A stretch of 64,000 nt of DNA from the NCBI GenBank assembly GCA_963801505.1, contig CAWDEY010000026.1:62001-126000 (forward strand), read 5' to 3'. Positions 1 through 9,298 of this stretch are shown one piece after another. The notes beneath the pieces were generated by a model, which searched no databases, was not told where the DNA came from, and saw only the letters and a list, made by a program, of their open reading frames with translations. This DNA comes from JAOUFP01 sp963801505 (GTDB lineage: Bacteria; Nitrospirota; Thermodesulfovibrionia; Thermodesulfovibrionales; UBA6898). The stretch's first letter is position 1; each line of letters begins with the position of its first letter. Made by a program: the position numbers and the translations under genes.

Positions 1-1
1 A

Positions 2-262
2 AGGCTCATAATGACAGATATCGCAGGAGCGACAGTATACAAGGCCATCGCTGGATACGGCCCTCACAGACGGTATCACAAGAAGAAAACGCTTACAGCG
101 CATGGCGAATTGCCCATACTTATAACAGTCATGGATACTGAAGAAAAGATCAGCAAGGTGATACCGATCCTCGACGAACTGGTCGGCGAAGGTATTGTTG
201 TGCTTTCGGACGTAAATGTGATCAAGTACACACATAGGGATGTCGGCGCAGAGATCGTATAG
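2..262 (+). CDS. DUF190 family PII-like protein (5' partial)
   Basis: The frame is open to the window edge, so the first ATG (11) is probably internal and the true start lies upstream. The visible part has the DUF190 signature: AGATVYKAIAGYG, then ELPILITVMDTEEKI and a C-terminal VNVIKY strand. DUF190 proteins have a ferredoxin-like PII fold of about 100-110 residues, so some 20-30 residues are missing. They are often encoded beside the fluoride exporter CrcB. That fits the fluoride riboswitch 700 bp downstream, although crcB itself is not in the window. The exact function of DUF190 is not established. Confidence 0.85.
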   Translation, partial: RLIMTDIAGATVYKAIAGYGPHRRYHKKKTLTAHGELPILITVMDTEEKISKVIPILDELVGEGIVVLSDVNVIKYTHRDVGAEIV

Positions 263-293
263 TTGTTGCGTGGAGAATTAGAGGAAGAATGAA

Positions 294-632
294 ATGCGCA
301 AGGAACCAGCTTGTGTCTTTTGTGAAATAATAGAAGGCAAAGTGCCTGCAAAAAAGGTATACGAAGATGATGTGTTAATTGCTATCGAAGATATCAGCCC
401 GCAGGCCCCAGTTCACTTCCTAGTTATACCGAAAAAGCACATTTCTGAAGTCAAATATGTCACTGAGAATGACAAGGAACTCTTGGAACACTGGTTTTGG
501 ACAGCGATAAAGATTGCACGCGACAAAGGACTTGATAAGGAGGGTTATCGGACAGTGATAAATAACGGCATGGGCGGAGGCCAGACTGTGTCCCATATTC
601 ATATCCACCTTCTATCCGGGCGCAGATTTTAG
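294..632 (+). CDS. HIT family nucleotide-binding hydrolase
   Basis: Histidine-triad protein related to HinT/PKCI, which hydrolyses purine nucleoside phosphoramidates. An N-terminal CVFCEIIEGK segment is followed by the VIPKKHI strand and the catalytic triad HIHIHLL near residue 100. The frame stops at TAG (630-632) just before codons for W-P-P-G and a TAA at 645-647. Canonical HinT proteins end in exactly that WPPG tail, so the TAG looks like a one-base change in an otherwise complete gene (sequence error, recent nonsense mutation or readthrough). The protein as written lacks the last five or so residues. Confidence 0.9.
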   Translation: MRKEPACVFCEIIEGKVPAKKVYEDDVLIAIEDISPQAPVHFLVIPKKHISEVKYVTENDKELLEHWFWTAIKIARDKGLDKEGYRTVINNGMGGGQTVSHIHIHLLSGRRF

Positions 633-684
633 TGGCCTCCCGGCTAAGTTCAATCATCAACCTTTTGAGAGAAGGAGGAAAAAG

Positions 685-918
685 ATGAATTTACATGGTG
701 AGATTGCGGCGGTTGCATACGAGCTATTTGAGTCAAAAGGCTGTATCCACGGGTGCGACCTTGATGATTGGCTCGATGCAGAGAGGATTGTCTTAGGCAG
801 ACATTCCGGGCAGGAGATGGAGGAACCCGAAGAGGAAGATATTTCAGAGCAAGCAGCCACAGTAAAAGTGCCTGTAGAAAGGACTGATGAGGAGCCTTAT
901 AACGAAGAAATGTCGTGA
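685..918 (+). CDS. DUF2934 domain-containing small acidic protein
   Basis: A 77-residue protein with a GAGAAGGAGG-type ribosome site shortly before the ATG. Residues 5-36 match the DUF2934 pattern: IAAVAYELFESKGCIHG followed by DLDDWLDAERIV. The rest is a Glu-rich tail. DUF2934 proteins are small and of unknown function. The gene ends about 40 bp before the fluoride riboswitch and is therefore not under its control. Confidence 0.8.
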   Translation: MNLHGEIAAVAYELFESKGCIHGCDLDDWLDAERIVLGRHSGQEMEEPEEEDISEQAATVKVPVERTDEEPYNEEMS

Positions 919-961
919 TTCACATTGACTGCCATGTCTTAGTATGGTATTTTCAAATAAC

Positions 962-1047
962 GGCGATGGAGTTCGCCATTAATCTCGTCAGAGATTTAAC
1001 CTCTGAGAGAATAAACCGTCCGAACCGGACTGATGACTCCTACTCTC
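962..1047 (+). promoter_or_regulatory. Fluoride riboswitch (crcB motif)
   Basis: The 5' segment GGCGATGGAGTTCGCC (962-977) and the 3' segment TGATGACTCCTAC (1031-1043) are the two conserved parts of the crcB-motif fluoride aptamer, with a variable hairpin between them. The 3' segment is shared with the 5' arm of the terminator that follows. Ligand-bound aptamer and terminator should therefore exclude each other, which predicts an ON switch. The first gene downstream is the dynamin-like GTPase at 1098, which has an AGGAGGTG ribosome site. Confidence 0.9.
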
Positions 1048-1072
1048 AAAGAAAGAGGGTAGGAGTTTTTTT
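1037..1072 (+). terminator. Intrinsic terminator of the fluoride riboswitch
   Basis: An 11-bp stem pairs 1037-1047 with 1055-1065 around a 7-nt A-rich loop, followed by seven T (1066-1072). The 5' arm is the conserved CTCCTAC end of the aptamer, so this is the expression platform. Confidence 0.88.
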
Positions 1073-1097
1073 ATTATCTGAATGAGGAGGTGAAAAA

Positions 1098-2880
1098 ATG
1101 CCGGAAACGTCTTCCGTAATGTCTTCATACTCACATTTGAAGGGAGAGCTTTTAAGAATTCTTGATGAAATGCTCACAATGGAGAGCATCAGAGGGTGCA
1201 CCGTGCGAGGAATTGAGGGAGAAAATTGAAACTAACGCTTTCAATCTTGTGGTCGTAGGCCAGTTCAAAAGAGGAAAAACAAGCCTCATAAATGCTTTTT
1301 AGGCGCAGACATTCTACCTGTTGCGGTTGTCCCTCTCACCTCTATCGTAACTATCATGACCTATGGAGAAGCCCTGCGAATCAAGGTCTTCTTCAACGAT
1401 GGCAGGGTGACGGAGATTAAGCCCGAAAGTCTTTCTGGATATGTCACCGAAAAAGGGAACCCCAAAAACGTCAGGGATGTCAGCGAGGTCGTGATCACCT
1501 ACCCCTCTCCTTATCTGAAAGACGGCGTCCGGCTTATTGATACCCCTGGTGTCGGGTCGATATACCAGCATAATACGGACGTGGCTTATCAATATCTGCC
1601 GAAATCCGACGCAGCCTTATTTCTGCTTTCTGTGGACCAGCCGATGAGCAAAGCGGAACTTGATTTTCTGAAGGACGTGAAGGAGTATTCCAATAAAATA
1701 TTCTTTCTGCTTAACAAGGCGGATTATCTCAACGAGTCCGACCTCAAGGAATCAATCGACTTTTCGAAAGGGGTGCTGGAGGAGGTAATGGGCGCAGAAG
1801 TGAGAATATTTTCTGTTTCCGCAAGGCTCGCCCTTGAAGGAAAGGTCAACAACTCAGAAGACATGATACAAAAGAGCCAGCTTCCCCAGTTCTCACAAGT
1901 GCTGAACTTTTTTCTTATTGAAGAAAAGGGGAAAGTCCTTATCATATCAGCGGCGAACAACCTGCTCAGGCTGATCTCGCAGTCAAAGCTCGAAATGGAG
2001 CTTGAGAGGAAGTCCCTTACAACGCCACTTGACGAACTGCAACAGAAGATCAAGGCCTTCGAGGCAAAGAGACAGGAAGTGCTCATGGAGAAACAGGACT
2101 TTGATATTCTCCTGGATGGCGAAACAAAGAGGTTGGCCAAGGACATTCTGGATGAGGATATTACGCGGTTCAGGAAAGAGCTGCTCGCCCATGAACAACC
2201 CTATCTCGAAGAGCAATTTATGCAAATGAAAGCTCTTCCGTCCAGAGAGCTAAGGAACACCCTTGAAGAGACTGTAGTTTACCATGTAAGGCAGGCTTTC
2301 AACACGTGGCGGGCTATGGAAGACGAGCCGCATCGCAAAGGCATTTGAAGCGATTTGCAGGAGATTTGTGATAAAGATTAATGACGCCGTTGATACGCTC
2401 CTGAAATTCTCGTCCGACCTTTTCGAAATCCCCTTTGAGGCTGTCAAGACCGAGGCCCTCTGGTCGGCCCAATCACGGTTTTACTATAAATTCAAAGAAC
2501 AACCCGTGGGGATCGAGATAGTCGCTTCTTCTATGACGCTGGCGTTGCCGAAATTCATCGGAGACAAGATCATCCTGAAAAAGATGCAGGACTATCTTGT
2601 TCGGGTTGTAGATCTTCAATTGGGAAGGTCGGGGAATGATTTCGAGGCAAGGATACAGAAAAGCAAGCTGGACTTCAGATGGGAGATGCGCCAGAGGATC
2701 GAGGCCACGATTGAAGGGATAGGCACTGCTGTGGAAAAGGGCATGACACAGAGAAGCAGGAGCGAAGAGGAGATCGGGAAAAGGAACGGGAACTCGCAGA
2801 GACCCTGCAAAACGCTTGATAAAATGAAAGACAGGCTGACAAACATCAAAAATTATGCTCAAGCGACAAAAGAGAAATAG
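1098..2880 (+). pseudogene. Dynamin-like GTPase, frame-disrupted
   Basis: The protein is recovered in several frames. ATG 1098 follows AGGAGGTG, then the frame shifts near 1197. The P-loop GQFKRGKTSLINA (about 1260) is followed by a shift in a T run (1295-1300) where one T seems missing. The frame then runs through the DTPGVGS switch II motif and the LLNKADYL G4 motif, shifts again near 2327, and ends at 2880 in a Lys/Glu-rich helical tail. Bacterial dynamin-like GTPases act on membranes. Total length would be about 590 residues. It is the first gene behind the fluoride riboswitch and overlaps the AAA+ gene by 26 bp. The indels may be sequence errors. Confidence 0.8.
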
Positions 2881-3457
2881 GCAAGCTGCTGCCGACGGTG
2901 TCAAGGCAAGACATGTCGGCACACTCGTGGGCAGACAGAAGGAGATTGAGACCCTGATCCGGCATATTGCGAACAGAGAGAGCCTGCACATTTATGGAAA
3001 TGAGGGAACCGGAAAAAGCGCCTTACTGAAATGGATATATGACAACTGGCAAGGGATAGACAATACCATTATCCCAATCTACTGTAGGAGTTCCACGGCA
3101 TTGAGGCAGATTCTTCTCTACATTGCGTCCTTCCTGCTGGAGCATTTCAAACACCTCGAAAGCATCGACAAGTTTAAAAGGGTCAAAGAGATTGAGTATC
3201 CCTCCGATATCAAAAAGCTCAGGATCAGGCAGCTTAGAAATCTCATATTCTCCTATATACCTCAGGACAATTTCTGCGTGCTCCTTGATCACCTTGAATA
3301 TGTGACTCCGAAGATCAACGGTTTTCTGACCACACTTTACGAAAAGGCATTAGTCCTTAGCGCAAGCAGGCAAAGCTGGGAACTGACTGATTATGGTTTC
3401 ATGGGCAGGCTCGATTATTGCCTTTATCTCATTCCGAACTGTCTGCGCGACGTATGA
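2855..3457 (+). CDS. AAA+/STAND-type ATPase, apparently truncated
   Basis: Residues 22-35 carry LVGRQKEIETLI, typical of ATP-binding domains that open with a VGR box. They are followed by Walker A GNEGTGKSALL (about 50-60) and a Walker B-like FCVLLDHLE near residue 150. At 200 residues it ends soon after the core, without a recognisable sensor or C-terminal domain, so the 3' part may be lost or out of frame. It overlaps the dynamin-like gene and has no strong ribosome site, which suggests translational coupling under the same fluoride switch. No substrate can be inferred. Confidence 0.65.
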   Translation: MLKRQKRNRQAAADGVKARHVGTLVGRQKEIETLIRHIANRESLHIYGNEGTGKSALLKWIYDNWQGIDNTIIPIYCRSSTALRQILLYIASFLLEHFKHLESIDKFKRVKEIEYPSDIKKLRIRQLRNLIFSYIPQDNFCVLLDHLEYVTPKINGFLTTLYEKALVLSASRQSWELTDYGFMGRLDYCLYLIPNCLRDV

Positions 3458-3574
3458 AAGTAGGTAGGTAAACCCTTCATCGCCTCTTCCCTGAAAAGCG
3501 CTTTTGCTGTCTGTACTCAGCGGCGGTTATGGCAATTGTGAAGGTTATCAGAATGCTTCGAGTACCCAGGGGTC

Positions 3575-4108
3575 CTAGCTGCAGGGCTTTTGTCCGGACC
3601 GGAAATAGCGTACCAGCATGGGCACGACGATCATCGCGCCAAGAACGACCAGCATCGTCGTGTTTGGGTCCCGAAAGTACGAGTTCAGGCGCAAGGTCGT
3701 GAGCGCGATGACGGCGTAATAAAGCATGTCGCCTGCGATTGCAAAGGCCCAGCCCGTCAGGAATCCGTGGCCCGCAGCGAGCGCCGTGGCGCGCCCTGTC
3801 ATCGGATCCACGCCGAAGGCGATCATAACGAGCGCAAAGGGGCCCGCGCCGGTGCCGCTGAAATGGGCCACGCTACGGGCCATTGCAGCCTTCATCGCCG
3901 CGCTGAGACGGGCCAGAAATGGGACTTTCCCCCCCAACGCTACGAGAAGCCGAAGGATCGGTTCAAAGGCGAGGGCCAGGATCACATCCGAAACAAAGTA
4001 GAGCCCTGCGGTCATGGGCCAGGCCAGGCCTTTGGCACGGGCGAGCAATACGCCGGCGGGGATTCCGCCCCCGACAGGAAGAAGGAAGAGCATCAGCACG
4101 GGAAGCAT
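3575..4108 (-). CDS. GC-rich integral membrane protein of unknown function
   Basis: A 177-residue hydrophobic protein with about four or five membrane segments (near residues 1-22, 32-60, 88-105, 112-140 and 152-170) and no soluble domain. I do not recognise the family. It has clearly higher GC than its neighbours, with many GCG/GGC codons, and is alone on the minus strand between plus-strand genes, which suggests recent acquisition. A long plus-strand frame across the same DNA has low-complexity charged content and is taken as its shadow. Confidence 0.6.
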   Translation of the reverse strand: MLPVLMLFLLPVGGGIPAGVLLARAKGLAWPMTAGLYFVSDVILALAFEPILRLLVALGGKVPFLARLSAAMKAAMARSVAHFSGTGAGPFALVMIAFGVDPMTGRATALAAGHGFLTGWAFAIAGDMLYYAVIALTTLRLNSYFRDPNTTMLVVLGAMIVVPMLVRYFRSGQKPCS

Positions 4109-4336
4109 TTTAACCTATAGGAAAACCAAAAGATGTTCATGATTATGGATATTAACAAAAGTGCCAGCCGAAGGCAAGTGGCGGGGTCAGGCCTGGATTG
4201 TGGCATTTGGCTGAGCTATCCGACTTGTACTCCTCAGTTTAATCGGGATGCTGAAAAACCGCTTTTTGACTGTCGTCCCGGAGACAGGTTCTCGCTTGTT
4301 ATTCGACTATTGCATTCACCCCTGGAAGCATGGCCA

Positions 4337-4404
4337 CGTTACTCCATTAAGAGCATGGAAGAAGCCCGGCAGTACCTGAGTCATCCTGTCTTGGGGAAAA
4401 GTTA
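4337..4404 (+). pseudogene. DUF1810 gene fragment (middle part)
   Basis: 65 bp at 4337-4401 match 7267-7331 inside the intact DUF1810 gene with about six mismatches, encoding RYSIKSMEEARQYLSHPV. A TAA follows at once. It is a remnant with no start of its own. The rest of the 4133-4588 gap shows nothing else recognisable. Confidence 0.7.
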
Positions 4405-4588
4405 ACTTGTTTCCCATGGAATTAACCTGTAGACCGTTTCTGATCCCAAGAATAAGCTTTTTCAGGATGTTGCAATATCCTCAGGATATGAATTTCTTTA
4501 TTTTTCCATAGTAAACAGGATAGTTCTTTGAGATAATGTAAATATCGGGCAGTGCGATTCCCAATAACAGGCCGGGAAAGGAGTTCCC

Positions 4589-6925
4589 ATGACAATTCCC
4601 ACTGAGCACCCAGGGAGAAACTCCACTTCACAAGAGCATCCGCAGCTCTATGCGGAGCAGGTCAGGCTTCTATACAGCAACGCATTGATTGGGCTCATTG
4701 CGACGTTGATTAATTCAGGAGTCTTAGTCTTCATCCTGCGCAACGTAGTGCAGCATCGGGTACTGAGTACCTGGCTTCTCTGCATTCTGTTGGTTTCGAT
4801 GGCGCGCTTCGTGCAGTTTATGAGGTTCCGGCGTGTCCCACAGGATTCATCAGATGTCGGCCGCTGGGGAACATGGTTCATAGCCGGACTGGCTCTTCCC
4901 GGTATCTTATGGGGTTCCACAGGCGTCTTCCTCTTCCCGGCAGAGTCGATTATTCATCAGGCGTTTCTTGCCTTTGTGGTGGGCGGCATGGCGATCGGGG
5001 CGGCAGGGGCTTACTCGGTCTCTATGCCTGCATTCATGACGTATGCCCTGCCTTCTCTCGCTCCTCTCATCGTGCGATTTTTCGCCTTGGGAGACGAAAT
5101 GCATCTGGCCATGGGGGGAATGTCCCTGCTCTTTGCCGTCCTTATTACATTCATTGCCTTGCGCATCAACAAAGTGACTGTTGCGTCTTTGCGCCTCCGT
5201 TTTGAAAACAGCAGTCTCATTTCATATCTGTCTTCGGCCAAGGATGATCTGGAAACGCTCAATCAAGAACTCTCCTCGGAGAATCTGGAGCGCGGAAAGG
5301 CTGAAGAGGAACTGAAGCAACACAGGGAGCACCTTGAGGAACTGGTAGAGAATCGGACCGCGGAACTGAAAGAGGCCAATACCAAACTCCAGCAGGAAAT
5401 CTCTGAGCGCAGGAAGCTGCAGGATTTGCTTTCCTTGGACAAGAAGGAATGGGAAGAAACTTTTGACATAATCAGCGATGCCATAATGATTATCGACAAG
5501 GATTTTACTGTCATCCGAGTAAACAAGGCCGCAAAACAGATGCTTGGGCTGTCATTCAGAGAGATTATAGGGCAGAAGTGTCATCAATTGTATCACGGGG
5601 CCGGCGTCTCTCCTGAAGGCTGTGCAAGTTGCCTTGCCTTGAAGACAGGCAAGTCCTCCACGGTAGAGACGTTTGAACCGCACCTGGAGAAATATCTTGA
5701 GATAAAGGCAATTCCGCAGGTCGATGAAAATAATGAGGTCATCAAGTTAGTGCATGTCATAAGGGACATCACAGTGCGCAAAAAGATGGAGGCAGAAGTA
5801 TTGAAAACCCAAAAACTCGAATCGATTGGCATCCTTGCAGGAGGAATAGCCCATGATTTCAATAATCTCCTTCAGGCAATATTGGGGAATATTTCGCTGG
5901 CCAGGATGTTAACGAATCCGAAAGAAAAGACATTCCAACTGCTGGAGGAAGCAGAGAGGGCGTCTGAGCAGGCAAAGGAATTAAATTACAGGCTTCTCAC
6001 TTTCAGCAAGGGAGGAGACCCTGTCAGGCGCAGAGCTTCCGTAAAAAACGTACTCAAAGAATCCATCAGCCTCAGCCTGAGTGGATCGAATGTTTCTTGT
6101 GAAGTGAGTCTCCCGGAAGACCTTGATCTTGTTGAGGTGGACAAGGGGCAGATGAACCAGGTCTTCAACAATCTGCTATTCAATGCGAAAGAAGCGATGC
6201 CCGACGGAGGGAAAGTCGAAATCAGCGCATCCAGTGTCAGGATAACCGGAAACGATAATCTCCCCCTTAAAGAAGGGCAGTACGTGAAGATATCGGTGAC
6301 TGATCACGGCGCCGGCATTTCTCAAGAGCATCTTCCGCGGATCTTTGATCCCTATTTCTCAACAAAGGAAAGGGGAAGCGACAAGGGCATGGGACTCGGG
6401 CTAGCGATCTGTCACTCGATAATTGCGAAGCACGGGGGACATATGGGAGTTGAATCCGAGGTGGGGGTCGGTACGAGCTTTTACGTCTATCTACCTGCTT
6501 CTCCGAAGAGCATCGTAGAGGAGAAAACAGAAAAAGATGTGGGTCTCCTGGCAGGCAGGAGACGAGTCTTGTTCATGGATGACGACGAAAGGATAAGAAA
6601 AATTACCGGTGCGATGTTACAACAACTGGGATATGACGTTGAGTTTGCGAGGAACGGGGAAGAGGCGATTGAGCGGTATCGGGGAGAGAAAGGACCAGGG
6701 AAAGGATTTGATGCTGTCATTCTCGATCTGACCGTCCAGGTCGGCATAGGAGGAGAGGAGGCGCTCAGGAAACTGCGTGAGATAGACCCGGAGGTAAAAG
6801 CGGTCATATCGAGTGGCTATGCTGATGACCCTATAATAAAGAATTTCAGGGCATTCGGATTTCTGGGCGCCATAGCAAAACCCTATACCATAGAGAAATT
6901 AATGGCGCTACTCGAAAAACTCTAA
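4589..6925 (+). CDS. Membrane-bound hybrid sensor histidine kinase/response regulator
   Basis: 778 residues, started by AAAGGAG seven bases before the ATG. Five or six membrane helices (about 30-195) are followed by a long coiled coil (205-285), then a PAS domain (about 286-400). The kinase core has the phospho-accepting His422 in GGIAHDFNNLL, an N-box NNLLFNAKEAM, and G boxes DHGAGIS and GMGLGLAICHS. A C-terminal receiver (about 658-775) has the DDD acidic pocket, likely phospho-acceptor Asp713 in VILDLT, and Lys in the AKPY motif. NtrB-like kinase class. The sensed signal is unknown; the PAS may bind a small molecule. No partner regulator is adjacent. Confidence 0.93.
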   Translation: MTIPTEHPGRNSTSQEHPQLYAEQVRLLYSNALIGLIATLINSGVLVFILRNVVQHRVLSTWLLCILLVSMARFVQFMRFRRVPQDSSDVGRWGTWFIAGLALPGILWGSTGVFLFPAESIIHQAFLAFVVGGMAIGAAGAYSVSMPAFMTYALPSLAPLIVRFFALGDEMHLAMGGMSLLFAVLITFIALRINKVTVASLRLRFENSSLISYLSSAKDDLETLNQELSSENLERGKAEEELKQHREHLEELVENRTAELKEANTKLQQEISERRKLQDLLSLDKKEWEETFDIISDAIMIIDKDFTVIRVNKAAKQMLGLSFREIIGQKCHQLYHGAGVSPEGCASCLALKTGKSSTVETFEPHLEKYLEIKAIPQVDENNEVIKLVHVIRDITVRKKMEAEVLKTQKLESIGILAGGIAHDFNNLLQAILGNISLARMLTNPKEKTFQLLEEAERASEQAKELNYRLLTFSKGGDPVRRRASVKNVLKESISLSLSGSNVSCEVSLPEDLDLVEVDKGQMNQVFNNLLFNAKEAMPDGGKVEISASSVRITGNDNLPLKEGQYVKISVTDHGAGISQEHLPRIFDPYFSTKERGSDKGMGLGLAICHSIIAKHGGHMGVESEVGVGTSFYVYLPASPKSIVEEKTEKDVGLLAGRRRVLFMDDDERIRKITGAMLQQLGYDVEFARNGEEAIERYRGEKGPGKGFDAVILDLTVQVGIGGEEALRKLREIDPEVKAVISSGYADDPIIKNFRAFGFLGAIAKPYTIEKLMALLEKL

Positions 6926-7104
6926 CAAAAAATCAGGCCCTGCGGAGGCACCTGCTGTCGGCGCGATCAATTGTTGTCTTTAGAATGATATCTGTGTTTA
7001 TGCTTGATATTAAGTCTGATATACTGTAAAAAATATAACAGTTACCAATAAGTGACCAGGGACGCAATTATGAAGAAAACCGTAAGTCTCATGAAACAAC
7101 TTAC

Positions 7105-7551
7105 ATGAATTCCGACGATCCATATGATCTGAAGCGGTTCCTGAGCGCTCAGGAAGGCGTATATGAAAGAGCGCTGGCAGAGCTTAAGAGTGGTGAGAAG
7201 CGGACCCACTGGATGTGGTATATATTTCCACAGATCGATGGGCTGGGATACAGCCCAACTGCCAGGCGTTACTCCATCAGGAGCATGGAAGAAGCCCGGC
7301 AGTACCTGGTCCATCCTGTCCTGGGGAAAAGGCTGCTGGAATGTACGGAAACGGTAATCGCTCTCAGGGGCGGATCAGTTTCAGAAATCTTTGGCTATCC
7401 CGATGATCTGAAGTTTAAGTCAGCGATGACGCTGTTTGAAAAGATTGCAGGCCCCGGCTCTGTGTTCTCCTCAGCGCTGGAAAAGTACTGCCGCGGAGAG
7501 CGAGATGCCGCGACGCTCAAACTGTTAGAGAAGCTCGACAGAGGTGCGTAG
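7105..7551 (+). CDS. DUF1810 family protein
   Basis: 148 residues, the usual family length. It shows the DUF1810 pattern: YDLKRFLSAQE near the start, KRTHWMWYIFPQIDGLG (about 32-48), then the SIRSMEEARQYL and HPVLGKRL segments and FGYPDDLKFKSAMTLF. The biochemical role is not established. Two partial copies of this gene lie at 4337-4404 and 9299-9343, so this is the intact member of a local duplication. Confidence 0.88.
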   Translation: MNSDDPYDLKRFLSAQEGVYERALAELKSGEKRTHWMWYIFPQIDGLGYSPTARRYSIRSMEEARQYLVHPVLGKRLLECTETVIALRGGSVSEIFGYPDDLKFKSAMTLFEKIAGPGSVFSSALEKYCRGERDAATLKLLEKLDRGA

Positions 7552-7863
7552 AATTCAAACTTACGGGAATATCGCTGCCTGCCAGCCTCCACACATTGTC
7601 TTATAGACGTTCATCGACAGATTACGCAAGCCTTTGAAAGGATGTGTCTTCTTTGTCCAACAGGACAAAAGGTTGTCTTGACGTCTTCGAGAAAGAATTC
7701 CCTAACCTGCCTCCCCTCAAACTGTCGTTGTGGCTTTTACCTCCTGCACAAAGTCTGTCCGACACTGCTGATTCATAATTTCTTCACGGTTTTTTCATAT
7801 GCTAGTAAGCAGTGAGCATATTATCAGGCAATAACAAAAAAAGAGTTTTAAGGAGAATGAATT
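7552..7863 (+). other. Intergenic region upstream of rpoD
   Basis: No coding signal. There is a small hairpin TTTGTCC/GGACAAA (7652-7669) without a T run. The rpoD promoter presumably lies here, but I cannot assign boxes with confidence. Confidence 0.4.
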
Positions 7864-9291
7864 ATGCTGGAACAGGACATATTTGAAGAGTTGATAGATC
7901 TTGGAAAGAATAAGGGGATGCTTACCGTTGATGAAATAAACGATATTTTGTCGGCTGATTTTTTCTCTCCTGAAGAGATTGAAGAGCGTATAACCCTTCT
8001 TAAAGAAATGGGGATCAAGATTCTGGACACTGATGATAGTGACGTCACGGGGGAAGAAATTTCCGAGGAAGAGGAAACCGAATATGAAAAGACAGGAGAC
8101 CTTGTTCAATCTTATTTCCAATCAATGGGAAATATCACAGTACTGACGAGGGCCGAGGAGGTCGATTTAGCTAAAAATCTCGAAGAAGGGAGGAAGATAA
8201 TCAGGGAAATAGTCACGGCATTGCCTATCTATCTGAAACTTGAGGCTGAATCAGAAATTCGGGAAGATGAACATGAGGACGATGCTGGAGAAAAACCTGA
8301 TAAAACCCTGTCAGCCACCTTAAAAGCGCTTGAGGCGCTTATGAATAAAGTCGAGACAGCAGATAACAAACTGAAACAGTATGGGTCATTAAAAAATCTG
8401 AAAGAAGCGATTCGGGTGAAAAATAAAAAGGGGACCAATACAGCAAAACTTCAGGCACTCGCCAAAGAGGTAGAGGACGTTCATAAATCAGTAGAATCAA
8501 AAGTCGGCATAAAAACAGATGACCTCATGTACAAATGGGACAGGATCACCAGGGCACAGACGCTTTATGACGAGGCCAAAGATGAATTGACAAGCCGCAA
8601 TCTGAGATTAGTAGTCAATATAGCGAAGAATTATGTAGGCCGCGGACTTTCCCTGCTCGATCTTATCCAGGAAGGGAATATAGGACTTATGAGGGCTGTT
8701 GATAAGTTTAAATATGAGAAGGGGTTTAAGTTCAGCACTTATGCGACATGGTGGATAAGACAGGCGATAACGCGGGCGTTAATTGACCAGACAAAAACAA
8801 TCAGGGTGCCTGTTCACATGGTCGAATTCTACAACAAAGTCAGCAAGGCATCACGGGAACTTACTCAGGAACTGGGCAGAGAACCAGGCAGCGAAGAGAT
8901 CGGGAAAAAGGTCGGGGCCTCTGGAAAAAAAGTGGAAGAGGTTTTCAGGGCGATACAGGACCCGATAGGTCTCCAGACGCCGGTGGGGGATGAAGAGACC
9001 CTGCTTGAGGATTTTATAAAGGACGAAAACAGTCCTTCACCATATGAGGATGCTGAAAAAAGCGAGATGACCAGTCAGATAATCCTTCTTCTGAAGACGT
9101 TGAACCCTCATGAGGAAAAGGTGATTCGGATGAGGTTTGGCATAGGCATTGACAGGGACCACACACTGGAAGAAGTGGGAAGGCATCTTTCCCTGACCCG
9201 TGAAAGGGTAAGACAAATAGAAGCTCAAGCCTTAAGAAAACTCAAACACCCAAGCAGAATCAAGGCACTTAAGGTGCTTACAGCCGCCTAA
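7864..9291 (+). CDS. rpoD: RNA polymerase sigma factor RpoD (sigma-70)
   Basis: 475 residues with AAGGAG eight bases upstream. It has an acidic region 1.1-like N-terminus; region 1.2 starts near GDLVQSYFQSMG; region 2 (about 245-325) includes NLRLVVNIAKNYVGRG, LDLIQEGNIGLMRAV and the YATWWIRQAITRA promoter-melting helix. Region 3 follows, and region 4 (about 425-470) contains TLEEVGRHLSLTRERVRQIE, the -35 recognition helix. It is shorter than E. coli RpoD because the non-conserved insert is small. Vegetative sigma factor. The family fit is unambiguous. Confidence 0.96.
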   Translation: MLEQDIFEELIDLGKNKGMLTVDEINDILSADFFSPEEIEERITLLKEMGIKILDTDDSDVTGEEISEEEETEYEKTGDLVQSYFQSMGNITVLTRAEEVDLAKNLEEGRKIIREIVTALPIYLKLEAESEIREDEHEDDAGEKPDKTLSATLKALEALMNKVETADNKLKQYGSLKNLKEAIRVKNKKGTNTAKLQALAKEVEDVHKSVESKVGIKTDDLMYKWDRITRAQTLYDEAKDELTSRNLRLVVNIAKNYVGRGLSLLDLIQEGNIGLMRAVDKFKYEKGFKFSTYATWWIRQAITRALIDQTKTIRVPVHMVEFYNKVSKASRELTQELGREPGSEEIGKKVGASGKKVEEVFRAIQDPIGLQTPVGDEETLLEDFIKDENSPSPYEDAEKSEMTSQIILLLKTLNPHEEKVIRMRFGIGIDRDHTLEEVGRHLSLTRERVRQIEAQALRKLKHPSRIKALKVLTAA

Positions 9292-9298
9292 GCAAAGC

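Noticed and set aside
630..632. TAG in the HIT gene as pyrrolysine
   Set aside because: Position is not catalytic, no pyl genes in view, and the organism type does not suggest pyrrolysine use.
3590..4120. Long plus-strand frame opposite the GC-rich membrane protein
   Set aside because: Low-complexity charged translation without ribosome site; the opposite strand encodes a coherent membrane protein.
4133..4405. 90-codon frame before the histidine kinase
   Set aside because: Only its last 22 codons match anything, and those are a DUF1810 remnant; the rest has no signal.
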